From assembly GCA_007258455.2 (NCBI GenBank), contig VDFB02193867.1:524315692-524379691 (forward strand): a stretch of 64,000 nt of DNA. Direction: 5' to 3'. Position numbers and translations under genes: made by a program. This stretch comes from Sequoia sempervirens. Taxonomy: Eukaryota; Streptophyta; Pinopsida; Cupressales; Cupressaceae. Under the pieces are notes generated by a model. It had not been told where the DNA came from and ran no database searches. It worked only from the letters and a program-made list of their open reading frames with translations. Of the stretch, positions 32,577 to 42,275 are shown piece by piece (within the stretch, counting starts at the first letter, position 1; each line of letters opens with the position of its first letter).

Positions 32577-33755
32577 TGATGCAGTAGGGGAAGGCTTGCA
32601 ACTCACCAAACATAATTCCAAAAAATGACAACAAATTTCAAATCACAATTTAACCTGAATCTCATCATTCAACAACTCCACTCTATTTCCTTGTAGCATA
32701 TCAAAACCACTAAATTAGGTATCATTTCTCAACCACTCCCTTTTAGACTGAAACTCAACCACTTTCAGGAACCCATTTTGATGCTCGACAACATATCAAT
32801 GTTTCACATAAGACTCCTTTGAAACAAAACACTCAAATCAGGCTTTCAACACCTATTACGACTCAAATCAACCCATTTTTCCAAAGCGACCTATCACTAG
32901 ACTTAACCAAACTTTATCAAACCTTGAGGAAGAAATAATATTGTATTAAAAACATAGATTCCATAATCATATCTCAAAGAAATCACCTTTCACATGGTAA
33001 ACTCTAAAACCCACTCTTTTGGCCAAAACCCTAGGGGTTTAATGAAAGTAGTACTTACCAGAAATTCTAGAACTAACCAATGGCTCAAACAAGACCAAAA
33101 CCATCTACACATGCTCAAAATTTCATAAAATGATGATGTTCTATCACAAAATTCACTATGACATACCAATACCACCAAATTTCATAAGGAAAACTCAAAA
33201 CCACACATAGGGCTTCTCACCCAATACTCCTTCAAACCTCCCCAATAGTCCTCATCATATCCCCACCTTATTTATGATGGAAAAGACCCATTCCTAAAGT
33301 TACATAAGTGAAAAAAAAAAGAATGGGTCAGTTACTCATTTTATTGCCTTTCAAGCCTTTAATCTGGGTAAACAGACCGATGCAAGAAAATGAATCATCA
33401 AATGCACTAAATTCAATTATATGCCTTCAAAATAGACTTAAATGAGAGATAAGACAAATAAAAAATTTAATCCACTAAGAAAAGAACCACAATGATGATG
33501 TACGGGAACATACAACTGTTGTTATAACAGGAAAACACAGAAAATGAGGAAAAATCAGACTTCTATTCAATCTTTTTTCCTTCAAAGTTATTCAACAGCC
33601 TTACATTCGAGTTCTTCATGCCTTTTATAATGTTTCCTACAAAAAAAAACCTCCTCAAATTCCAAACCAAATTTTGAAAGAGGTGATCATTGGTCTCCCT
33701 CTTGGAGGAATTTTACATTCTTTCCACAAAATAATTTTCCCAACCTTTTACATTC
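32577..33755 (-). repeat. Element C 3' LTR (left copy)
   Basis: Direct repeat of 36,439-~37,620: for example GGGAAGGCTTGCAACTCACC (copy 2, 36,447), CAACAACTCCACTCTATTTC and GGCTTTCAACRCCTATTA blocks occur in both. On the minus strand it ends CTACTGCATCA. The inner end is uncertain: two TGTAAAA starts after purine runs (near 33,716 and 33,760) are possible. Confidence 0.8.
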
Positions 33756-33859
33756 TTTTGAAGACTAAAACCCCTAGACATCTAACATAACTCAAATATG
33801 ATCATTTACATTAAAAAATGGTCTCATAGACCTTATTTAAACATATTCCACTCAAAACC

Positions 33860-34615
33860 TTATAACCTAGATGTCATATACCTAAATGGATCAATACCCT
33901 TGAATGGTGCTCCTGCACCATACACCCTAGCTTGAAGCTTGTCCAAGTCTCTTGGAAAGTGCAATGTAACATGTCCTCCTTGATATGTTCCATGTCTTTG
34001 TCCTCTTTGATCTTCTTTATCAATCTCCTTTTTCTATTTACTATCCTTGACAACCTTATCTTCCTTTGCTTTAGACTCCAACTGTACATGCTCTGCTGAG
34101 GGGTGTTTGTCATCACTATTAACTTCAAACTCCACCTTTCCATATTTCTTTAAATTTGTACTTTTTCTTTCTACAATTGTCAATATTGCACTTGCTTCCA
34201 TTCTTTATCCCTTTTTGTTTCCACTTACATTACCATTACTAACCTTTGTGTTCTTGTAATTGTTAGTCTTTCTCATACATGCCTCTGTGTTTCCCATTGT
34301 ACCCATGCATTTAAGATTCTTTATCAGACCTGTACTTGCTTCATACTCTATCTTACCAACTGTTACATCAGTCACATCATTCTTCATCTATTCTGCTGCC
34401 CTGTTATTCCTATAAACCTTTATACCAACAACCTCTCTGCCTTTTGTTATTGTCCTTTCCTTATAACCAACCACTATCCACTTGCTCACTCTCCAATCAC
34501 CTACATCAACCTTTAACTGATTCTTTGTTTTATTTTGTGCTATAGGACATTCCACTACCCCAATCATGATGCTATCCTTGTACTCTTTCATTTCCAAAGG
34601 CTATCTTCTCTCAAT
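33860..34615 (-). pseudogene. Element C unknown C-terminal reading frame (region X, copy 1)
   Basis: I do not recognise this product. It continues the frame of the protease part and ends in a TAA at 33,860-33,862. Stops interrupt at 34,613, 34,598, 34,385, 34,205 and near 34,037, but no frameshift is needed. Readable segments include VGDWRVSKWIVVGYKE, EYEASTGLIK, KYGKVEFEVNSDDKHPS, a Lys/Glu-rich stretch, and GGHVTLHFPRDLDKL near the end. It replaces RT, RNase H and integrase in position. Copy 2 (37,706-38,600) keeps the same frame through most of its length, so the region was coding when the copies separated. Confidence 0.6.
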
Positions 34616-35200
34616 CTATCCTTTACCAGTCTGAGATACTACTCCATTTAATTTTCTTTTCCAACTATAAAAATTCTTCGTAGGAACTATTTGCCCATTA
34701 CTCTGACTCTCTTTACTTACTACCTGCACTTTAACTTGGTTTGGCTTAACTTCTAAACACACACATTTTCCTTTACTTTCATCAACAGTAATGTACTCCT
34801 TTCTCCCAAGCATGATCATCTTACCATGTTCATTCACTCCTTTATTCAATGGAGTCAACAAAAATGTTTTTCCACTCTTCTCTATAGTGTAAGTATTTTT
34901 CCTACCATGACATATCATTGACCTGTCAAATTTCCAGGGCCTACCCAACAACATGTGGCAACAATTCACTAGTAGAATGTCACAAAGGACTTCATCTCTA
35001 TACTGACCTATTTGAAACTCCACTTTTTCTTGTTCATTCACTACCAAGGTTTGCTTATCACTGACACATGACACCTTAGAAGGTCTCTCCCTAGGCACTC
35101 TTTGAAAATATAACTTTTCTACCATCTCATTTGACACAATATTCTCTATGCAATCTAAACCAAAAATGACTCTACATACCTTATACTTTCATCTACAGGC
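34616..35200 (-). pseudogene. Element C protease remnant and linker
   Basis: The C-terminal half of a chromovirus-type retropepsin: ENIVSNEMVEKL, DEVLCDILLVNCCHMLLGRPW and HGRKNTYTIEKSGK. Ty3/gypsy chromoviruses have the matching LLGRPWxxDR and DGxxNxY motifs (family knowledge). The active-site triplet before ENIVS is reduced to LDC, so no DSG/DTG is visible and catalysis would be lost. A linker rich in Lys, Val and Gln follows and runs in the same frame into region X. Confidence 0.75.
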
Positions 35201-36423
35201 TGTCTTGAACAAGGCCCTTCTTTGAAGCAACTCTCTTTCCTTTGTCATTTTCAAGAATTGAGTCTTCATCATCAGCATTTCACACACCTCAGGAGCAACA
35301 CAAATTGAATTAGAATTTGAACTCTCAGCCTCATCTTCATGGACTATTTTTTCTCTTCTTTTAGGCCTTCTTTCTCCTCCACTTGTTGATGAACTAGCCT
35401 TCTCAGGGCACCTCCAAGTAGGATGTCCAAATTATCTACAATGATAACATCTTCCTATGAAAGTGTTAGAGCTTCTTCCACCTCTTGAATCAACAAGTTT
35501 TTCATCTCTCTTGCTTGATTCTTCTCCTTGATTTTCAGTTACTTGCCTTGGAGTAGAAAATGTTCCTCTTCCTCTTACTATTTTCTCTTGTCTTCCCTTC
35601 ACTTCCTCTTCAGCCTTCAATGCCATTTTGTAACATTCTTCTACATTTATAGGTTTAGTCAAAGCCAACTTATCTTCTATATTCATTCTTAAACTACCCA
35701 AGTACCTAGCAATTTTTTCATCTTCATTTTCATTATGATTAGACCTCATGCTGAATCTATAAAATTATTTAGAATAAGCCTTTACATCCATTTCCATTTG
35801 TGTCAAATTTTGCAACTTCTTGAACATTTAAACTTGATAGTATGAAGGGAGAAACTTACCTTTTAACTTAGCCACCATCTTGTCCCAATCCAAAATATTG
35901 GACTTGACTTGTTTTCTTCTTTTTGACTGTAGGTAATCCCACCATACAAGTGCATGACCCTTAAGCTTTGTTTTGGAAATATTCACTCTTTGTTCTTCAG
36001 GAATCTCTTCACATTAAAAATAGTTATCCAAAAATGCTATCCAATCTAACAATTCCTCTTCATTAAAACTACCTCCAAACTTTTGTGCATCAATATTTAT
36101 CTTGTATTTATCACCTTTAATGGCCTTTATCTACTTGGATATTCTCTAGTCTTCTGGCTGAAGCTCTTCTTCAACATCCTCAAAATCTTCATCATCTTCT
36201 TCTTCTAACTCATTTCTCTCAATTGCTTCTCTCCTCTTGTTGCTCTCTAGGGCTGCCAATCTCTCTTTCAATTCTTTTATCTCCTTCATGTACTAGTTTC
36301 TCATTTCATTCATCTCCTTTGCCGTGTTATTTTCTTTTGGAGGTATCTTGGAGACTTTCCTCTTCACCTTCCAATCACTCTTTCACAATCTTCAATCCTC
36401 TTCTACAAGAATATAGTACCTTT
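35201..36423 (-). pseudogene. Element C Gag (capsid and CCHC zinc knuckle)
   Basis: The capsid carries FGGSFNEEELLDWIAFLDNYF, GHALVWWDYLQSKR, DWDKMVAKLKGKFLPSYY and a helix with EDEKIARYLGSLR, typical of chromovirus Gag. The zinc knuckle at 35,409-35,451 is CX2CX4HX4C (CYHC, then a TAA, then FGHPTWRC), with the stop inside the motif. A Glu/Ser-rich linker follows. The Gag frame starts soon after the PBS, so this element has almost no leader, unlike A, B and E. Confidence 0.8.
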
Positions 36424-36435
36424 GATCTGATACCA
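36424..36435 (-). promoter_or_regulatory. Element C primer-binding site
   Basis: TGGTATCAGATC on the minus strand, a few bases after the LTR end, close to the standard initiator-Met PBS TGGTATCAGAGC. It fixes the orientation of the array and shows that the middle LTR acts as a 5' LTR. Confidence 0.85.
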
Positions 36436-36438
36436 CTT

Positions 36439-37620
36439 TGATGTAGTAAGGGAAGGCTTGCAACTCACCAAAAACAATTCCAAACAATGACAATAAATTT
36501 CATTTCAAAATTTAACGTGAATCTCATCATTCAACAACTCCACTCTATTTCCTTGTCGCATAACAAAACCACTAAATCAGTTATCATTTATCAACCACTA
36601 ACTTTTAGACTGAAACTAAACCACTTTCAAGAACCCATTTTTATGCTTGACAACATATCAATGTATCACCTAAGAATCCTTTGAAACAAAACACTCAAAT
36701 TAGGCTTTCAACGCCTATTAGGGCTCAAATCAACCCATTTTTCAAAACTAACCTATCACTAGACTTAACCAAACTTTATCAAACCTTTTGGAAACAATAC
36801 TAATGTATCCAAAACATAGATTCCACAATCCAATCTCAAATAAATCACCTTGCATAGGGTAAACTCTAAAACACTCTCTTTTCACCAAAACGTTAGGGGT
36901 TTAATGAAAGTAGTACTTACCAGGCATTCTAGAACCAACCAAAGGCACAAAAAAGATCAAAACCATCTGCACATGCTGAAAACTTCATAAAATGATTCTT
37001 CCATAACACAAAATTTTCTTTGACATACCAATACCACCAAATTTCATAAGGAAAACTAAAAACCACACATAGGGCTTCTCACCCAATACTCCTTCAGACC
37101 TCACCAACACTCATCATTTCACACACCTTATTTATGATGGAGAAGACCCATTCCTCATGTTACAAAAGTGTCAGAAAGAGGAATGGGTCAGTTACTCATT
37201 TTATTGCCTTTCAAAACTTAAATATGGGTAAACAAACCAGTGCAAGAAAATGACTCACCAAATGCACTAAATTCAATTAGATGCCTTAAAAATAGACTTA
37301 AATGAGGGATAATTCAAAGCACAAATTTAATCCACCAAGAAGAGAAACCAAATGATGTACGGTTCTGTACAACTGTTGTTATAACAGGAAAACATAGAAA
37401 ATGAGGACAAATCAGACTTCTATTCAATCTTTTTTCCTTCAAAGTTATTCAACAACCTTGCATTTGAGTTCTTCATGCCCTTTATAATGTTTTGTACCCA
37501 ATAAAACCTCCTCAACTTCCAAAACCAACTTTTGAAAGAGGCGACCTTTGGTCTCCCTCTTGGAGGCATTTTACATTTTAGAATTTTACATTCTTTCCAA
37601 AAAATAATTTTCCCAACCTT
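36439..37620 (-). repeat. Element C 5' LTR (middle copy)
   Basis: Second copy of the C LTR, about 1.2 kb, colinear with 32,577-~33,755 and clearly diverged from it. On the minus strand it ends CCCTTACTACATCA next to the PBS. It is flanked on the other side by region X copy 2, so it is also the 3' LTR of the neighbouring interior. Confidence 0.8.
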
Positions 37621-37705
37621 TTACATTCTTTTGAAGACTAAAACCCCTAGACATCTAACATAACTAAAATATGATCGTTTACATTAAAAAATGGTCTCAT
37701 AGAAC

Positions 37706-38880
37706 TTATTTAAACATATTCCACTCAAAACCCAATAACCTAGATCTCATATACCTAAATGGATCAATACCCTTGAATGGTGCTTCTGCACCATACACCC
37801 CAACTTGAAGCTTGTCCAAGTCTCTTGGAAAGTGCAATGTAACATGTCTTCCTTGATATACTGCATGTATTTTTCCTCTTTGATCTTCTTTATCAATCTC
37901 CTTTTGATATTTAATATCCTTGACAACCTTATCTTCCTTTGCTTTAGACTCCAGCTGTACATGCTCTATTGAGGGGTGTTTGTCATCACTATTAACTTCA
38001 AACTGTGCCTTTCCATATTTCTTTACATCTGTACTTTTTTTTCTACAACTGTCAATCTTGCACTTAGTTCCATTCTTTCTCCCTTGTTGTTTCCACTTGC
38101 ATTACCATGACTAACTTTTGTGTTCTTGTAATTTTTAGTCTTTCTCAGACATGCCTCTGTGTTTCCCATTGTACCCATGCATTTAATATTCTTTATCAGA
38201 CCTGTACTTGCTTCATACTCTATCTTACCAATTATTACATCAGTCACATCATTCTTCATCTGTCCTATAGCCTTGTTATTCCTATAAACCTCCATACCAA
38301 CAACGTCTCTGCCTTTTGTTATTGTCCTTTCCTTATAACCAACCACTATCCATTTGCTCACTATCCAATCACCTACATCACCCTTTAACTGATTCTTTAT
38401 TTTATTTTGTGCTATAGGACATTCCACTACCCCAATCATGATGCTAACCTTCTACTCTTTCCTTTCCAAAGGCTCTCTTCTATCAATCTTTCCTTTACCA
38501 GCCTGAGATAATACTCCATTTAATTTTCTTTTCCAACTATAAAAATTCTTCATAGGAATTGTTTTCCCATTACTCTGACTCTCCTTGCTTACTGCTTGCA
38601 CCTTACCTAGATTTTCCTTAACTTCTAAATCCATGCACTTTCCATTAATTTCACGAACAGTAATGTACTCCTTTCTTCCAAGCATGATCATCTCACCATG
38701 TTCATTCACTCCTTCATTCAATGGAGTGAACAAAATTTTTTTCCCACTCTTCTCTATAGTGTAAGTATTTTTCCTACCATGATATATCGTTGACCTGTCA
38801 AACTATCAAGGCTTACCTAGCAACATGTGGCAATAAGTCATTGGTAGAATGTCATAAAGGACTTCATCTCTATACTGACT
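37706..38880 (-). pseudogene. Element C protease tail and region X, copy 2 (truncated)
   Basis: Colinear with 33,860-~34,970. From 38,880 it reads the protease tail, then the frame 38,733-38,452 (EYITVREINGKC, NFYSWKRKLNGV), then 38,439-38,023 with WIVVGYKERTITKG and EYEASTGLIK. Four stops of copy 1 are sense codons here (AAG, GAG, CAG, GAA). One base is missing in a run of A near 38,030, which shifts the last part. The final stop of copy 1 reads TTG here, so the frame would run to 37,706. E's LTR truncates it at 38,880. Confidence 0.65.
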
Positions 38881-40157
38881 TATAGACACCTAAATTTAGA
38901 CACTTAAATTTTTCCAAATTTATCCCTTTAAGTAATATTGCTATTATTTAATTAATGCCCTTAATTCTTCTAAATCCCTAATGTATTTAGTTAATAATTA
39001 ATTACCTTACCCTTTATTCCCCTTTTCCTCAAAGAATGAAATAAATAATACATTTATTTAATTAATCACATGTCACACATTCATAATCTTCATTTAATCC
39101 TAATCTACCTTTTAATCCCATCATTAGAGATGTGCACATGTCTAATCCTTGATTAAGATGTGTCACATTCTCCAAATTTTGCAAGTTGGCTCCTAATCTT
39201 CATTAGCTACTAACTATCTTCTAATAATTGATTACCTAGTCCAATAACCATCTTATTCAACCCTCTCATTCCCGAAGGTATTTTTAATTCCTTGTTGTCT
39301 TGCCCAAGTGAATTTAAAATTCACTTTTATTCCTCCAAGGAATCTCCTCTTCCCCATGTGATCATTGAGAAGTGACATCACTCACATGGGTCAAAGTCCT
39401 ACTTTTTGGGGACTTTTTCTTATCCAAGGTACTTCTTAGCTTCCTTTTTGGGAACCTTGTCTTATCCTTAAGATCTCCCAATCATGTGAATTTTAAATTC
39501 ACTTGAATTTTAAATTCACTTTTATTTATCCAAGGAATCTCCTCTTCCCCATGTGATCATTGAGAGGTAACATCACCCTCTTCTCAAGGTACTTGCAAGT
39601 ACCTCCACATCATTTGTACCCTCTCCACCTCATGTGTCCTTGTGACACTTCATCTTCCATATGGAAAGATGTGAGGGCTTCTAAGTCCTCAATTCACCAC
39701 AACCCTTCATCTTTCCCATGTTGGTATGATCTCAACCATCCATTTCTCTAGGGCTTCTTCTCATAAAATAAAATATTTTCTTTCATTTTCTCATAACAAC
39801 GTGCATTTTCAACTTCATCTCTCCAACTCTCAAGCTCTCCATCCTCCATTGTTGAAGCTTCAAGCTTTCACTACATCCATTGAATTCATCTTCTCAACTA
39901 CCCACATATCTCATTTCAATCCACATTTCATCAAAATCATTTTGAATCCACTTTTGTCACATATTGCCATCAAAGGAGCATACAAAAAATCAACTATCAA
40001 GGGCCAACCAAAGATCAATTCAAGACAAGGTTATATCTACTTTTTATCTCTATTTTGTTTTGATTTCAACTAGGCTAATTATGAGGTGTTAGTGTTATTT
40101 TCCTTTCTTTTTGCACCTTGTTTTGCATCCTTTAGAGTAGGTTAAAAGCTCTGATCA
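38881..40157 (+). repeat. Element E 5' LTR (1,277 bp)
   Basis: It begins TATAGACACCTAAATTTAG, where A and B begin TGTAGACAC, so the first G has probably become A. It ends CTCTGATCA, with the PBS six bases later. It shares AT-rich composition and length with the LTRs of A and B. It lies in region X of element C, which it interrupts. Confidence 0.75.
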
Positions 40158-40162
40158 AATTT

Positions 40163-40180
40163 ATGGCACGCCAGGTGGGA
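40163..40180 (+). promoter_or_regulatory. Element E primer-binding site
   Basis: ATGGCACGCCAGGTGGGA spans the site, with the TGG start usual for LTR primer sites. It differs from the TGGCACTAGAAGG type of A, B and F, so E uses a different tRNA or a diverged site. Confidence 0.65.
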
Positions 40181-40250
40181 CCCACAAATGGGTACCTTTT
40201 TTTGCTTTCATGTTTTCTATTTTTGAGTTTTTGCACGTTCAAGTGACACA

Positions 40251-42263
40251 TGTAAGGAAAAATAGGAGTGCATCTTATGAAAACTCCATGCAGTAGTGCC
40301 TTCGGTAACTTTCATTTCCAATTAGGTTGCCTCAAAGACACATACAACTATGTCCAAATGCGGAACAAACATAGTTAATTTCCTACATTGATCCATTTGA
40401 GAGAAACACATGTAAATTCAACAACAAGCATTAACAGATTCTACTATACGAACCAGTAGACATGAAAGATGAAAATAGAAAACCAAAACACAAAGATTTA
40501 CGTGGGGAAAATCCTTTCGGGTAAAAAACCCCACACTCCAAAGATCGAGCCATTGTATTATTCAGCAATAGAAAGGTTACAATAAAAATTCAGGCTCATA
40601 GCCTCTTCAGAGATTCATCTTTTTCATTCTGGATACTATCTGGTAATCAACTCTCCCTCTATACATTTCTTGATCAACCTCTCAAACAAAACAATCTTCG
40701 TACTATTGCAATACCCTCACATAGGTTACAATACTGACCAACACGAGAGATCAACCATGACATTCAATCCTTTGATCAGGAGAGAAATCGGCAACATAAC
40801 CCTACCTCTCACTTTCTCTGTTTTGACCTCATGGCCTCAGCCTTCCAGCTAGCCAACCAGTCTTCTCACTATTTGCTCTCACTTCCTTCTCTTTGGCTTT
40901 GGCTCTATGAAATGGTTTGTTTCCAACTATCGAATAATCCAGCTCAGCAACGGTTCACATTCTATTTTCTCTTATTTGTCCATATCGCACCACGTCGGAC
41001 AATCTTCACTCGGTGAACAGCGATCAACTTGTGTCGCATGTCAGTGAGACACTAGAAGTGTCTCCCCGATGCCACAAGACCTGATTACATGTTGTCGCCA
41101 AGAGTCATTTCCATCGGCAAAAGGTTCTACTGATATCCACAAGTCATACCGATTTCAGCATTCTCATCGGCGAGACAATCACCATTCGATGAGACATCAC
41201 ACTAAGCTCATAAGTCATTCTAAAGTGTTCCTTAGTCACCAAGACTTTAGTCATTCACTGAGAGATCATATCGAGTCTTCAAGTCATGCCGAAACCCATT
41301 GTATTCCTATCGGAATCCATCTATCGACAAGACTATCGTCTTTTGCCAAGACGTCACAATGAGCTTCATGTTATACCGAACACTGACCAGTCACCAAGAG
41401 TCATAGTTCCCATCAGCAAGACAGTTGCTCTTTGCCAAGACATCACCCTGCAGGTTCCAAGTCACCCTGATTCAAACTTGTCGGCCAGACTTACTGCTTT
41501 TCCCAAGTCTTCATACCGAAGCCTTTAAGTCATATCGATGTGTTCCACTATCGGCAAGAGAATCAACCTTCGGAAAGACTTCTTATCGAGGCTTCCATGT
41601 TATTCCAAAACAACTATTCGCCAAGAGTCACACTGAAGACATCTGATAATCAGCAAGACATTTGTCTTTCATCGAGACTTCATACCGATCGCCTTATGTT
41701 ATACCGATGACCCCTAACACTATCGGTGAGACTTTCCACATTTGCCAAGACTTCATATTGAAGCCTTATGTGTTACATTGGAGTCTCCAAATGTATACTT
41801 GTTGGTGAGACACATCACTATTGGTAAGAATTCTTACTGATCACCCAAGGGTTTCCCCGAAAGCTCCAACACTATCACCGAGACATGTTACTTTTGGTAA
41901 GACTTCTCACCGAGCCGATATAGGTTACCCCGATGACTTCAATGTGTATCCTTTTCGGCAAGACCTTCCAATGTCGCTAGGACTTCTTCTCGAGTGTAGA
42001 AGTCACTCCAAAGCCCCCGATCACTATGAGTCTCACCGACGCCTGATTGAATGGCCTATCATCCAGAGTTCTCCACGCGATGAGAAGTTACAATGATAGC
42101 CATAAGTCACAGCGATAGGTTCCTTCGGCAAGAAAAAAACACTGTCTTGGTGACATGAGCAAAACATAAGGTAAACTGCCAATCGGCCAGACAACAGGAA
42201 TGTCACAATGACTATGCTTTCTTAGAGGTTTCAGCCTATGAGATTGAGGCATATATTCCAACA
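40251..42263 (-). repeat. Element D 3' LTR (left)
   Basis: 2,013 bp, colinear with 45,478-47,512 and similar over the whole length with scattered C/T and G/A differences. The part at about 41,030-42,130 is crowded with short motifs of the form CGGCAAGAC, CACCGAGAC, CGCCAAGAC and CATACCGA. These also occur in the LTR of gypsy element F. Confidence 0.85.
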
Positions 42264-42275
42264 ATCTCCCACTTG
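42264..42275 (-). promoter_or_regulatory. Element D polypurine tract
   Basis: CAAGTGGGAGAT on the minus strand directly before the LTR start TGTTGG. This is the standard copia polypurine-LTR junction and sets the orientation of D. Confidence 0.85.

Larger units (their letters stand above)
32577..38880 (-). mobile_element. Element C: tandem array of a Gag-only type Ty3/gypsy (chromovirus-like) element
   Basis: Minus-strand order: interior fragment (38,880-37,706), LTR (~37,620-36,439), PBS, interior (36,423-33,860), LTR (~33,750-32,577). The middle LTR serves both interiors, the layout left by unequal recombination between two elements of one family. Both interiors carry the same unrecognised region next to the LTR. 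RT, RNase H and integrase are not found, so it is a non-autonomous derivative. E's LTR cuts it at 38,880. Confidence 0.75.

Noticed and set aside
40831..42096. Chain of overlapping plus-strand frames in D's LTR
   Set aside because: They are antisense to the LTR, repeat in the second LTR copy with different breaks, and reflect the short-motif array.
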